Shown: positions 26,470 to 35,149, counted from the stretch's first letter. The stretch: 64,000 bases of DNA from JAJYSO01 sp964451785 (GCA_964451785.1 CAYVJG010000014.1:3112-67111); one strand, 5' to 3'. Translations and numbers: made by a program. The notes: a model not told the origin generated them from the letters alone.

Positions 26470-26922
26470 TTAGCTGTTATCAGCCGCATACCACTCGGCA
26501 TAACTGGTTTCTGTTTCAGAAAGTTTAATAGAAAATAAGGCTATATTTTGAGGAAGTCTGGCGCCGATACATTCTGCAAAATGAGCTACGAGTTGTTCAC
26601 TGGTCGGCTGAAAATCAACTAAAATCACTTCGTGTCCTTGCTCGCGCATGTCTTCGGCTAATTTTTTATGAGGAGAGTTGTTGTTAAATACGATGGCGTG
26701 ATCGTATTTGTCAACTACTTCTTCATTGACAATTTTTTTGAGATCGCCAAAATCCATCACCATACCGTGTTTTACGTTATCCGGATCAGCTATGGGTTCG
26801 CCAATGATGGTGACTTCCATTTTATACCCGTGACCGTGCACATTTTTGCATTTTCCGTCGTAGCCATAAAGGGCGTGACCGGTTTCAAAAGTAAAGCGTT
26901 TGGTAAGTCTTATTTTTGCCAT
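26470..26922 (-). CDS. queD: 6-carboxy-tetrahydropterin synthase (QueD/PTPS family)
   Basis: Zinc enzyme of queuosine/7-deazaguanine synthesis that turns dihydroneopterin triphosphate into 6-carboxytetrahydropterin. 150 residues from the ATG at 26922 (an upstream TTG two codons earlier is less likely). Zinc histidines: one in FETGHALYG near residue 15, two in CKNVHGHGYKMEV near 25-37, which also carries the catalytic cysteine; YDHAIVFN near 74 supplies the Asp-His pair; ETETSYAEWY near the end holds the pterin-binding glutamate. It has its own promoter at 26948. Confidence 0.93.
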   Translation of the reverse strand: MAKIRLTKRFTFETGHALYGYDGKCKNVHGHGYKMEVTIIGEPIADPDNVKHGMVMDFGDLKKIVNEEVVDKYDHAIVFNNNSPHKKLAEDMREQGHEVILVDFQPTSEQLVAHFAECIGARLPQNIALFSIKLSETETSYAEWYAADNS

Positions 26923-26947
26923 GTTCAATTCTCAATTCAGATTTGTA

Positions 26948-26955
26948 CAAAAATA
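26948..26955 (-). promoter_or_regulatory. queD -7 element
   Basis: Minus strand TATTTTTG, exact TAnnTTTG match, 25 bases from the queD ATG. Confidence 0.55.
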
Positions 26956-26997
26956 CACAATCTGACATGAGAATTCAGGTATTAAGGTCTAAATAAT

Positions 26998-27687
26998 TTA
27001 ATGAGATTTGTGCCGTTGAGCTTTGCGATAGGCTTGAAGTTCTTCTCCTTTTCGGGGCATAGTTCTAAAAACGTGATCCCAAAAAGCCCAAGTGACGCCA
27101 AAAGCGCGATCATCTTCTCTAAAGTGATGAATACTGTGGTGTGTCCAGAGAATTTTGAAAAAGTTATCGGGAACTTTATAAGCGTGAATCATGTAGTGAA
27201 TGCCAATATAAACGGCATAACCCACAATAAATCCGGCTAAAAAGCCATAAACATACTGACCGAGGAGTAACAAAAATAAAAAATAAAGAACTGCCGCTAG
27301 AGTGAGTCCTAAAATAGGAGGCATTGCCAATCGCGATTTATCTTTGGGATAATCGTGATGATTGCCATGCATGGTGTAAGAAATTTTTTGCCTAAACGGA
27401 GTGGTTGTTGGAATGTGATATAAAAATCTGTGCATTAAATATTCAACAAGCGTAAAACTAAACCAGCCTACAACAAATAAACCACTTAATTGAGCTATTG
27501 AAAAATCCCTATACGTATAACCGAAATAAAGTAGCCCAGCCGCTACAAGTCCAAAAATTAGGAGTGGAACAGAAATATGAGTGTGCGTTAGTTTTTCGAG
27601 TATAGGATTGTTAAATAACTGTGCAGACCCTTTCATTTTAGGGTGGTCGAGTTTGGTGTACGCGTAGTCAGAATCTTGCCCTTTCAT
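26998..27687 (-). CDS. membrane fatty-acid hydroxylase / sterol-desaturase family protein
   Basis: 229 residues with four or so hydrophobic helices. The histidine boxes of the di-iron superfamily are all visible: EYLMHRFLYH (near 83), MHGNHHDYP (near 110), IHYMIHAY (near 165) and WTHHSIHHF (near 181). The order and spacing are closest to fatty-acid 2-hydroxylases. Likely hydroxylates membrane lipids (2-hydroxy fatty acids are common in Bacteroidota sphingolipids), an inference. It lies 11 bases after the deoxynucleoside kinase stop in the same direction. Confidence 0.88.
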   Translation of the reverse strand: MKGQDSDYAYTKLDHPKMKGSAQLFNNPILEKLTHTHISVPLLIFGLVAAGLLYFGYTYRDFSIAQLSGLFVVGWFSFTLVEYLMHRFLYHIPTTTPFRQKISYTMHGNHHDYPKDKSRLAMPPILGLTLAAVLYFLFLLLLGQYVYGFLAGFIVGYAVYIGIHYMIHAYKVPDNFFKILWTHHSIHHFREDDRAFGVTWAFWDHVFRTMPRKGEELQAYRKAQRHKSH

Positions 27688-27698
27688 AAGTTGATGTT

Positions 27699-28313
27699 TT
27701 AGAACAACCCGTGAACCTGCCCGTCAATTTTATTGATAATTTCACCGAGGTCTTCCGGGTTATCTACGAAGTTAATATTATTTACGTTAATTATCAATAG
27801 GTTTCCTTTATTATATTTTTCTATCCAGGCTTCATAACGCTCATTGAGGCGCGTGAGGTAATCGATTGATATAGAATTTTCGTAATCTCTGCCGCGTTTT
27901 TGGATTTGCTCAACGAGATTAGGCACACTGCTGCGCAAGTAAATGAGTAAATCTGGTGCTTTTGACACTTTTTCCATGATGTTAAACAAGGATTTGTAGT
28001 TGTTAAAATCGCGACTACTCATCAGTCCCATGGCGTGAAGATTGGGCGCAAAAATATGCGCATCTTCATAAATTGTTCGGTCTTGAATCACATCTTTGCC
28101 ATGCTCTCTGATTTCAACGAGTTGACGAAAACGACTGCTGAGAAAGAAAATTTGCAGATTAAAAGACCAGCGTTCCATTTTGTTGTAAAAATCTTCTAAA
28201 TAAGGGTTTTCTAGTACTTCTTCATACTGAGGTTCCCAGTTGTAATGTTTGGCTAATAAGGTAGTGAGCGTAGTTTTTCCGGCACCTATGTTTCCTGCGA
28301 TAGCTATATGCAT
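27699..28313 (-). CDS. deoxynucleoside kinase
   Basis: Phosphorylates deoxynucleosides (deoxyadenosine/deoxyguanosine type) for nucleotide salvage. 204 residues. P-loop GNIGAGKTTL at 7-16; the DRTIYEDAHIF segment near 78 is the dNK DRS-like motif; QKRGRDYENSIS near 140 is the arginine-rich LID; NERYEAWIEKYNKGN near 156 is a usual C-terminal element. Which base is preferred cannot be settled. It begins 6 bases after the small exported protein gene. Confidence 0.92.
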   Translation of the reverse strand: MHIAIAGNIGAGKTTLTTLLAKHYNWEPQYEEVLENPYLEDFYNKMERWSFNLQIFFLSSRFRQLVEIREHGKDVIQDRTIYEDAHIFAPNLHAMGLMSSRDFNNYKSLFNIMEKVSKAPDLLIYLRSSVPNLVEQIQKRGRDYENSISIDYLTRLNERYEAWIEKYNKGNLLIINVNNINFVDNPEDLGEIINKIDGQVHGLF

Positions 28314-28319
28314 AGTGGT

Positions 28320-29105
28320 TTATTTTGATAGATTGAAGCTGTAGTGATAACTGTATTGACCATCGTAAAGATAAAGATTTTTTCCGTTGAGGTAAAAGGT
28401 TTTAAAATCGATTTTAAGAAGCTCTAAACGATGGCGCTTTTGGGTTTTTGAATTGAATAACACTAGCCCTTTGTCTGTTTGGATAAGGGCACTATTTTGA
28501 TTGCTATGAATGTTCTCACCTCCTTTAAACGGCTGTTGAATTAACAAATTGCCATAGGTGTTGTAAAGGTTTAAATGCGAATCCGTTAAGACCCAACAAA
28601 AATTAAAATTGCCACTGATGGCGATGATTTCTCCGGCAATGGGCGCACTCTGCGCCACGGTAGTATTGTTTTGATAATTGTAAAGTTCTAGTTGACTGGT
28701 AGTCGCATTGATTAACCAAAGTTGATGGTCGGCAGCGGTTGTGGCAAAGTTGACTGTTTTAAAAGAAGGCAGTTGATTGAACTGAATTTTTTGAATTAAA
28801 CTCAGCTGATCGTCTAGCAACACTACGGTATTCATGGCTTTGTAAAAAACAGTCAGTTTTAAAGGATTTAAAAGACTGACATTGCTGATATTACCGAGTT
28901 GCAAATCGCTGTATTGATAAGTTTTCTGTCCTGTTGTTTTGCTCAGTGTTTGCGCGGTTATCATGTATTGATTATCAAATTTATCAATGCCGATAAAGCG
29001 TTCTGTCTTTAACGGGGTCTTTTCAATTAAGTGAACCGGTATAGTCTGGGCACAAGAGAGCATTCCCCAGAAGAGCACGACTATAAATCCTATTTTTCTT
29101 AGCAT
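28320..29105 (-). CDS. exported protein of unknown function
   Basis: About 261 residues from the ATG at 29105, chosen because it starts a clean signal sequence (MLRKIGFIVVLFWGMLSCAQ), whereas the upstream in-frame start would add a polar 15-residue extension. The LSCAQ end could be a lipobox or a plain cleavage site. The mature part is a string of short beta-strands with repeated strand-turn units (KFDNQYMITAQ, QLWLINATTSQLELYNYQ, KGLVLFNSKTQKRHRLE), reminiscent of a beta-propeller, but no catalytic motif is visible. It is 6 bases upstream of the deoxynucleoside kinase gene, so probably the first gene of that operon. Confidence 0.75.
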   Translation of the reverse strand: MLRKIGFIVVLFWGMLSCAQTIPVHLIEKTPLKTERFIGIDKFDNQYMITAQTLSKTTGQKTYQYSDLQLGNISNVSLLNPLKLTVFYKAMNTVVLLDDQLSLIQKIQFNQLPSFKTVNFATTAADHQLWLINATTSQLELYNYQNNTTVAQSAPIAGEIIAISGNFNFCWVLTDSHLNLYNTYGNLLIQQPFKGGENIHSNQNSALIQTDKGLVLFNSKTQKRHRLELLKIDFKTFYLNGKNLYLYDGQYSYHYSFNLSK

Positions 29106-29237
29106 GTGGTACACTTGATGAAATCGCAGCAAGCAACTTCGGTTACCCAAAAGTACAAAATAGAATTGAATTGAAGCCTGTGCTACACAACCGACCTAGG
29201 CGGTGGTAGAGTAATTGAAAAAACTAATAACTAACTG

Positions 29238-29695
29238 AAGTTTCGGAGGGAGGTAACAAATGAGAAATTAGAAGATGATGTATTTGGATATGCGATATTA
29301 CATATTTGATAATCAGATGTATATTTCGATTTGCAACTAATAATAGTCTGTACGCTTCCTTTGATGTTGAACACCCTTCGGGGTTCAGCAGAGGTAGCCG
29401 TTACCTTGCCCCGTACTGCACTTCGTTTGTACAGGGTTTATCACATTAAAGGCCTTTGCCCTTTTTACGAAAATGAAAATTTTTATAGACTAAAAAACGG
29501 ATTCCTTTAATTAGTCATACGGTATTAATTGTCATTACGGTATTAAAGCATACTTCTGTCAATAGTTATAACCAATCCTATAATGGTTGAAATATGATTA
29601 ACCCTGAGTGTAACTCGGGGCACTGAGATTACTGTACTTTACAGAACTACGAAGTAGTTCAACCACAAAGATTGAGGTAGAATAATTCCGAAACT
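29238..29695. repeat. hairpin-rich element, copy A
   Basis: Perfect 10-bp inverted ends AAGTTTCGGA (29238-29247) and TCCGAAACTT (29686-29695). Forward hairpin module: GAACACC/GGGGTTC (29369-29386), CCCCGTAC/GTACAGGG with a 12-base loop (29409-29436), then TTTATCACATTAAAGG. Inverted related module on the right: CCCTGAGT/ACTCGGGG (29602-29620) and GAACTAC/GTAGTTC (29644-29660). Its centre has a near-tandem TACGGTATTAA motif (about 29518-29548) matching the terminus of the small nested element, perhaps an excision scar. No coding sequence; it fills the gap between the unknown exported protein and thyA. Confidence 0.8.
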
Positions 29696-29726
29696 TGGGT
29701 AACTAATAAATAATAAAACTTTTTTT

Positions 29727-29734
29727 ACATTTGT
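29727..29734 (+). promoter_or_regulatory. thyA -7 element
   Basis: TACATTTG, exact TAnnTTTG match, 80 bases upstream of the thyA ATG and 31 bases past the end of element A. Confidence 0.5.
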
Positions 29735-29814
29735 ACAATTGAATAAGTAATGGTTAAATCTTTTCTCCTAAAGTCTAACTCATTAAAATTCTGTAAAATA
29801 AGCGCCATTTTATC

Positions 29815-30660
29815 ATGAAACAATACCACGAACTTCTTCAAACCATATTAGACAAAGGAATTGACAAAGGCGATCGCACCGGCACCGGGACACGCAGCTT
29901 GTTTGGCTATCAAATGCGATTTGATTTGAGTAAAGGCTTTCCTTTAGTGACTACAAAAAAAGTACATGTAAAGTCTATTATTTACGAACTGTTGTGGTTT
30001 TTAAAAGGCGACACAAATATTACTTATCTCAAAGAACACGGCGTGCGTATTTGGAATGAGTGGGCCGATGAAAACGGCGATTTGGGGCCTGTTTATGGTC
30101 ACCAATGGCGCAATTGGAACAGTGAAGGTATTGACCAGATAAAAGCGGCAATTGAAACGTTAAAACACAATCCAAATAGCCGGCGTATTTTGGTTTCGGC
30201 TTGGAATCCTAGCGTAATGCCGGATACCTCAGTATCTTTTTCTGAAAATGTAGCTCGAGGTAAAGCTGCCTTACCTCCCTGTCATGCTTTTTTTCAGTTT
30301 TATGTCAATCCGCCACATGAAGAAGGCGGGAAGCCACGTGTCTCTTTACAACTTTATCAACGCAGTGCCGATTCGTTTTTAGGCGTGCCGTTTAACATTG
30401 CTTCCTATGCCTTGTTATTGCTGATGGTAGCACAAGTTTGTGATTATGAAGCCGGCGATTTTGTACACACTTTTGGCGATGTGCACATTTATCAAAATCA
30501 CTTTGAACAAGTTAAACTGCAGTTGAGTCGTGAACCGCGCCCATTGCCAACCATGAAACTCAATCCGGAAGTCAAAAATCTGTTTGACTTTACTTATGAA
30601 GATTTTACTTTAGAAGGCTATAATCCACACCCGGCTATTAAAGCTAAGGTGTCTGTGTGA
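29815..30660 (+). CDS. thyA: thymidylate synthase
   Basis: Makes dTMP from dUMP with methylene-tetrahydrofolate. 281 residues, slightly longer than the 264-residue E. coli enzyme because of a short insertion (about SFSENVARGKAA, near residue 140) just before the active site. Catalytic cysteine in LPPCHAFFQFYV near 158; phosphate-binding arginine in KGDRTGTGTRSLFGYQMRF near 18-36; RSADSFLGVPFNIASYA near 182; YGHQWRNW near 94. Monocistronic, with a strong bidirectional terminator downstream. Confidence 0.98.
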   Translation: MKQYHELLQTILDKGIDKGDRTGTGTRSLFGYQMRFDLSKGFPLVTTKKVHVKSIIYELLWFLKGDTNITYLKEHGVRIWNEWADENGDLGPVYGHQWRNWNSEGIDQIKAAIETLKHNPNSRRILVSAWNPSVMPDTSVSFSENVARGKAALPPCHAFFQFYVNPPHEEGGKPRVSLQLYQRSADSFLGVPFNIASYALLLLMVAQVCDYEAGDFVHTFGDVHIYQNHFEQVKLQLSREPRPLPTMKLNPEVKNLFDFTYEDFTLEGYNPHPAIKAKVSV

Positions 30661-30733
30661 AATTACGGAGTAGGTGCTATAAATCTTCTTTTAAGAACGC
30701 CTCTAAAAGGGTATTCGAGACTAGATATGATCT

Positions 30734-30771
30734 AAACAAAAATCCCATCGCAACAGGATGGGATTTTTGTT
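30734..30771. terminator. bidirectional terminator between thyA and the OsmC gene
   Basis: AAACAAAAATCCCATC and GATGGGATTTTTGTTT form a perfect 16-bp stem with A and T tracts at both ends; it serves the two converging genes. Confidence 0.92.
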
Positions 30772-30785
30772 TAGTAAACTCTGAT

Positions 30786-31193
30786 TTATTTTTCCGGATA
30801 GTGAAACCTAATCGGCGTTTCAATATCGGGATGTAAGCTGTTGTGCACCGGGCAATGGCGTGCCGTGTGTTCTAAAATCTTCTTCACTTTGTCAGTGTAA
30901 TTTTCCGGAAAAAATACATTGACTTCTATCTTCTCAATTCGACGTGGACTTGCGGCCATGGTTTTGGTGATTTCGGCTGTGGCTCCTGTTAGGTTGATGC
31001 CTTCAGCTTCGGCTTTTATGCCCATTACCGTCAGCATACAGTTGCCTAAAGCTGTGGCAACCGTGTCAGAAGGTGAAAACGCCTCGCCTTTGCCGTGATT
31101 GTCTACAGGCGCATCGGTAATAAAGCTGTCGCCACTCTTGAGGTGCGTGTTATAGGTGCGTAGCTTACCGAGATATTCTACTTTTGAGGTCAT
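30786..31193 (-). CDS. OsmC/Ohr-family peroxiredoxin-like protein
   Basis: 135 residues. The two redox cysteines of the family are in place: ALGNCMLTVMG near residue 51 and TARHCPVHNSL near 117. The family reduces organic hydroperoxides through a Cys-Cys cycle. YceI/YhfA-like subclasses exist, so the exact substrate class is uncertain. It lies 7 bases after the LysM-protein gene, so both are likely co-transcribed. Confidence 0.9.
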   Translation of the reverse strand: MTSKVEYLGKLRTYNTHLKSGDSFITDAPVDNHGKGEAFSPSDTVATALGNCMLTVMGIKAEAEGINLTGATAEITKTMAASPRRIEKIEVNVFFPENYTDKVKKILEHTARHCPVHNSLHPDIETPIRFHYPEK

Positions 31194-31200
31194 AGTATGA

Positions 31201-33093
31201 TTAGTTTAAAATAGTCAATTTTAATTCTTTGTCGTATTTAATAAGAAATACAGCATTGTTAAAATAACCATTGATTAATTTCTTTTGATAATTAAATCGG
31301 TTGCCAACATACTCGGTAGTCCCTTGTATTTTGTCTAAAGATCTAAAGAGGTCTGACGCACTAGCTGAGCGCAATAAGGCGTCATAAGTGATGTCAAAGC
31401 CTCTGATGGCATAGGCGCTAGGGGTAATGCCGTATTCCGCTTTATAGCGTTTGGTGAAATTGTCGCTTTCTTTGTCTACACCGCTTTTTGAAACCGAAGT
31501 GTAAGTGAAATTTAAGTGACTTAAAAAGATATTAGGCACTTCGTCATAAATCGAATTTTTATCGGTGGTGAATACGCGAATATCATAACTGTCGCGTAAC
31601 GCGTTGAGGTAAGTGATGCTATTAGTGACATCGCCGTAATCATCGCTGGCAATAACGATCCAGTTGGGTTGTGTTTTGCTGAGGTGTTTGGTGTAATCGC
31701 TGTTTTGCAAATACTCTTCTTCCTCACGGCTTACCACGCGAGCTTGTGGAAAGATAGATCTGAATTTACCCGCAAAATAAGCGTGCTTGCTGTCGCTTAA
31801 AATCAAAAGGTTTTTCCCCGCTTGAAGACTGTCGAGGTAGGAAATCATAACCTTTTCTTCCACCATTTTTGTCGGACGTGTTTGAAAAACTTTGTCACTC
31901 CCTTCAATATCGCCATTGGTCAACGGGCTAAATAGAGCGACATCACTGTGACGCAAATCTTCAGCGACTAAGGCAATGTTTGAGGACAATACGGGACCGA
32001 TGATAAAATCATTGCGATTCAAATTGTTGTCCGCTATAATAGAACGGATTTTAGCTTTGCTCTTTTGGGTGTCAAAAACCTGAGCATCTACTGAAATCCC
32101 TAGCTTTTGAACTGAATCAATAGCGAGTTTGATACCACTGTATAAATCGAGCGAAATTTGTAAGAAGGGATCTTTCTTTAACACCTGCTTTTTATTGACA
32201 CTGTCTATAGCAAAGTGTTGTAGGCTAAAGGGAAGCAATACCGCCACGCGTTTTGTTGAAAAATTGGTGAGGTGCTGAGTTAAGTTGATCGTTTTAGCTG
32301 AAAAACTAGGAATATTACCGATGTTTTTATTGTTTTTAGGAATTTTCAACTCCATGCCGGCTTGTAAGCCCAATTCTTTTAAGATAGGATTTAAGGCGAT
32401 CAATGAATCTTTTGAAATGCCTAAGCGATGCGTTAAGCTGTAATAGGTTTCTTTAGGCTGAACTTGGTAGTAGTCAAACAAATTCTCATCTTCAGGTTTT
32501 TTTACCGTTTGATTAAGCACCTTGAGCACTTGACCAGGATGAATGACTTTTACCAAAGGATTTAACGAATCTAACTCGGCTACACTCATGCCATACTGTT
32601 TGGAAATACCATATTTGGTTTCTTTAGGCATCACCACATGAATCAAATTGCGGAAAGAAGAGGTCTGTACTGAAGCGTTGAAATCTGGAAAACCATTGCT
32701 GAAAGTGGGAATGCGAATCAGATCGCCGGCACCCAATTCTTCTTTGTATAAATACGGATTGTATTTTTTGAGCTCTTCAATCGAAATATGATTGCGTTTT
32801 GACAAGCTATACAGTGTTTCCTTGGGCTTTACTTTATACTCTTTAAAGCGGACAGTATTGTCATTAGGCGTGTTTTCAGTCACCTCATGCGGTGGAATAA
32901 TAATCACTTTATTGGTGATGCGCCCTCGCGTTAAATCGGGATTTAATTTTAAAATCGCCGCTTTACTGACTTTAAATTTCTCAGCTAAACTCTCTAAAGT
33001 TTCATCTTTTTGGATGCGATACGATTGGTATTGTGCCAACGCACTGCCACTGAGCAAGCAGATTGCAAAAAGCGATAAAATTAGTCTTTTCAT
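31201..33093 (-). CDS. LysM-repeat protein fused to a periplasmic-binding-like domain
   Basis: About 630 residues from the ATG at 33093, chosen because it starts a signal peptide (MKRLILSLFAICLLSGSALAQ); an in-frame ATG five codons upstream is possible. Four LysM units, each with a DETLESLAEKF-like core and an NP motif, lie around 25-65, 85-130, 145-190 and 205-250. From about 285 to the end there is a type-1 periplasmic-binding fold (RVAVLLPFSLQHF, DFIIGPVLSSNIALVAEDLRHSDVALFSPL, NWIVIASDDYGDVTNSI), like ABC-transporter amino-acid-binding or LpoA-type proteins. No permease is next to it. A plausible role is sensing or regulating peptidoglycan synthesis, as for LpoA; this is inference. Confidence 0.88.
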   Translation of the reverse strand: MKRLILSLFAICLLSGSALAQYQSYRIQKDETLESLAEKFKVSKAAILKLNPDLTRGRITNKVIIIPPHEVTENTPNDNTVRFKEYKVKPKETLYSLSKRNHISIEELKKYNPYLYKEELGAGDLIRIPTFSNGFPDFNASVQTSSFRNLIHVVMPKETKYGISKQYGMSVAELDSLNPLVKVIHPGQVLKVLNQTVKKPEDENLFDYYQVQPKETYYSLTHRLGISKDSLIALNPILKELGLQAGMELKIPKNNKNIGNIPSFSAKTINLTQHLTNFSTKRVAVLLPFSLQHFAIDSVNKKQVLKKDPFLQISLDLYSGIKLAIDSVQKLGISVDAQVFDTQKSKAKIRSIIADNNLNRNDFIIGPVLSSNIALVAEDLRHSDVALFSPLTNGDIEGSDKVFQTRPTKMVEEKVMISYLDSLQAGKNLLILSDSKHAYFAGKFRSIFPQARVVSREEEEYLQNSDYTKHLSKTQPNWIVIASDDYGDVTNSITYLNALRDSYDIRVFTTDKNSIYDEVPNIFLSHLNFTYTSVSKSGVDKESDNFTKRYKAEYGITPSAYAIRGFDITYDALLRSASASDLFRSLDKIQGTTEYVGNRFNYQKKLINGYFNNAVFLIKYDKELKLTILN

Positions 33094-33277
33094 AGGATGG
33101 TTATTCAAAAGCTAAACACAAGCCTTGTTACTCTTGCGTGTTAGGTTGTTGTTGCTGTGCTATAAGCGTTATTCTGTTTAAAATATTGCCGTAAAACGGG
33201 TGTAAATAGTTAAATCAGTTGAAAAACAGATGCTAACAATCTTTTAAGAACATCTCGTTTTAATCACTAATGAGCAA

Positions 33278-33285
33278 CAAAGATA
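33278..33285 (-). promoter_or_regulatory. possible -7 element for the LysM-protein operon
   Basis: Minus strand TATCTTTG, exact TAnnTTTG match, but about 185 bases from the start codon, so a long leader would result. Confidence 0.35.
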
Positions 33286-33352
33286 AAGGATTAAAATAAA
33301 ATGACCCTTTAATCTGAACGTAGATTAGAGTCGGCTTAAAGTGGAGCAGTTG

Positions 33353-33721
33353 CTATTTAAACTTTACAGCGGTGCCGTACATTTGTAAGTAAAAAAACTG
33401 AAATCCGGGGGTGTCCATATCTACATCTTGATGCATGCCGATGACAGCATCAGCACCGAGCATTTCAGCTTGAGCCTCGAGTTCTTTAACCGCGATATAA
33501 AAGGCTTTGTCTAATCGACTTTCAGAATCCATGGCATAAGCTCCATACTGTTTATTCCAGGCGTTAAGATCAGTGTTATTAGCTAAGTTTAATTTGTATT
33601 TTTTGATGAGTTTACTCATTTTGCTCGTAAAGAAACCTTTGTTGCTCACCTGAAAATAAACCGGTCCGATAACGTCGTATTCGCGGTTGAGATCTGCAGT
33701 AGTAACTATAATATTTGCCAT
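33353..33721 (-). CDS. YbjQ/heavy-metal-binding-domain family protein
   Basis: 122 residues from the ATG at 33721 (MANIIVTTADLNREYDVIGPVYFQVSN); the 12-residue upstream extension of the longest frame looks non-native. The conserved opening IIVTTAD...EYDVIGPV and the closing AEMLGADAVIGMHQDV...TGTAVK pattern are those of the YbjQ family, which forms pentameric rings of unknown function. It is a single gene in the minus direction, divergent from the small hypothetical gene at 33909. Confidence 0.8.
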   Translation of the reverse strand: MANIIVTTADLNREYDVIGPVYFQVSNKGFFTSKMSKLIKKYKLNLANNTDLNAWNKQYGAYAMDSESRLDKAFYIAVKELEAQAEMLGADAVIGMHQDVDMDTPGFQFFYLQMYGTAVKFK

Positions 33722-33895
33722 AATAGAAGAACTAATTAATAGTGCGATAAAATACAAAAAAAATAGACACCAGAGGACGAAACGACCATTTAAATGTCAA
33801 CTTCATTTCATCTGTTACGTTGCTTTTTAAATTGAAAATTAGCGAGTTGACTAAAAATAAACGGCCTTTAAATTAGGTGAATTACTCAAAATTGT

Positions 33896-33903
33896 TAAGT
33901 TTG
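33896..33903 (+). promoter_or_regulatory. -7 element directly before a start codon
   Basis: TAAGTTTG, exact TAnnTTTG match, only 5 bases before the ATG at 33909, so the transcript may be leaderless. Confidence 0.45.
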
Positions 33904-33908
33904 TGACA

Positions 33909-34283
33909 ATGCTTAACGGAAAACATATCGCCTATATCTTACTCACGCTCTTTAGCGTGCAGTTAGCGCTGCAGAATCCTGTGGTCAAGGCGGCTGTTTT
34001 GGGCGATGTGCTAAAACTTGTAGAACCTTTGTGTTTTAAAAAGCAGCAGCAAAAAAACAGCACACGTGAAGCGCAATGGGAAAAAGCACCGCAATCACCT
34101 GTAGTGACAGTTGCGGTGAGTTGCCAACAAAATTTTGTGATTGACAACTTTCAATGGGCAGCTATTCACAATTTTAAAACCACTCAACGCCCGGTAAGTA
34201 AGCGATTGACTTTAGTGTCTATTACGCTCGATCAGTTCTTGCCGCCTCCTAAAAATGACAGTTTAAATTTGACGCTTTATTAA
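33909..34283 (+). CDS. small exported protein of unknown function
   Basis: 124 residues from the ATG at 33909; a GTG two codons upstream is in frame but falls in the -7 box. An N-terminal hydrophobic stretch (KHIAYILLTLFSVQLAL) could be a signal peptide or anchor. The rest has two cysteines (PLCFKKQ, VSCQQN), a Gln/Lys-rich stretch and a Pro-rich C-terminus (DQFLPPPKNDS). No family is recognised. It stands 56 bases upstream of the TlpA-like thioredoxin gene in the same direction, so a shared transcript and a link to thiol or metal handling are possible but unproven. Confidence 0.6.
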   Translation: MLNGKHIAYILLTLFSVQLALQNPVVKAAVLGDVLKLVEPLCFKKQQQKNSTREAQWEKAPQSPVVTVAVSCQQNFVIDNFQWAAIHNFKTTQRPVSKRLTLVSITLDQFLPPPKNDSLNLTLY

Positions 34284-34339
34284 AGAAGTTTGAACACTGT
34301 TTTTAAACTTCTCATTTCTCATATTTATACTGTAATCAA

Positions 34340-34960
34340 ATGCAACAAAATCCGAAAAAATCAAAATCCAAAAAGGCCAAAACTTATATTGAATACGGCT
34401 TTTTAATACTCTTTGTCGCCTTATTATTTACCACCGATTTAAAAGCCGAAGTCTTTGGCTTTGTGCAACGTGGCTTTTTAAAATTAGGCTTTTTTCAACC
34501 TGATATCGAACAAGTTGATCAAGTGTCAACCGTGTCTGACGAATATGAAAAACACCCTTTAAAATTGCGCGACCAAGATGGCAATGTGCTCAATGTAGCG
34601 CAACTTGAAGGTAAAGTGGTGTTTATCAATTTTTGGGCGACATGGTGCCCACCTTGTGTGGCAGAAATGCCGAGTATTAACGCCCTTTATCAAGATTATA
34701 AAACCGATAAGGATGTCGTTTTCTTAATGGTTTCTATGGATCGTAGCTTTGCTAAAGCTGAGCAGTTTTTAGAAGATAAAAAATTTGACTTTGCCATTCA
34801 AGAACCCCTTTCTGCAGTGCCGCAAGAGTTTCAAGCACGCGGCATTCCAAATACCTTAGTGCTTGATACAAATGGCAAAATAGTCTTCTCTCATGTAGGC
34901 ATGGGCAACTATAATACAGCCGAATTTAAAACTTTTCTCAATGATTTAAAAAAGAAGTGA
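34340..34960 (+). CDS. membrane-anchored TlpA-family thioredoxin-like protein
   Basis: 206 residues: one N-terminal transmembrane helix (about 14-32) and a periplasmic thioredoxin fold with the active site NFWATWCPPCVAEMPSIN near residues 94-109 (CPPC). ARGIPNTLVLDTNGKIVFSHVG near 174 contains the cis-proline. TlpA/ResA-like proteins reduce disulphides in the periplasm, for example in cytochrome c or metal-centre assembly; the client here is unknown. The stop codon directly abuts the MITE-like element. Confidence 0.9.
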   Translation: MQQNPKKSKSKKAKTYIEYGFLILFVALLFTTDLKAEVFGFVQRGFLKLGFFQPDIEQVDQVSTVSDEYEKHPLKLRDQDGNVLNVAQLEGKVVFINFWATWCPPCVAEMPSINALYQDYKTDKDVVFLMVSMDRSFAKAEQFLEDKKFDFAIQEPLSAVPQEFQARGIPNTLVLDTNGKIVFSHVGMGNYNTAEFKTFLNDLKKK

Positions 34961-35121
34961 TACGGAAATGATTTTTAAAATAGACTAAATATTTTGTCGT
35001 TAAAATTTCAAAGGTCAAGGCAAAAAGCACAGGCATAGCCATAGCTATGACGAGCATTTATAACGCAGAGATTTGTAATTTTAACAGGAAGATTGGTCCA
35101 TTTTGAATGTCACTTCCGTAT
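34961..35121 (-). repeat. MITE-like 160-bp element, copy 2 (inverted)
   Basis: Reverse-orientation copy of the elements at 10359 and 54793. Inverted ends TACGGAAATG and CACTTCCGTA and the central CATAGC/GCTATG-type hairpin are preserved, with a few base changes. It begins at the base after the tlpA-like stop codon. Confidence 0.85.
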
Positions 35122-35149
35122 AAAATAGTTGAAAATTTGTAAATTCAAC

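Noticed and set aside
28320..29150. Longer start for the exported protein upstream of the deoxynucleoside kinase
   Set aside because: The upstream 15 residues are charged and would bury the signal sequence; the ATG at 29105 opens it cleanly.
33722..33757. Longer N-terminus for the YbjQ-like protein
   Set aside because: The extra 12 residues (starting MYFIALLISSS) are not part of the family, whereas MANIIVTTAD is its normal start.
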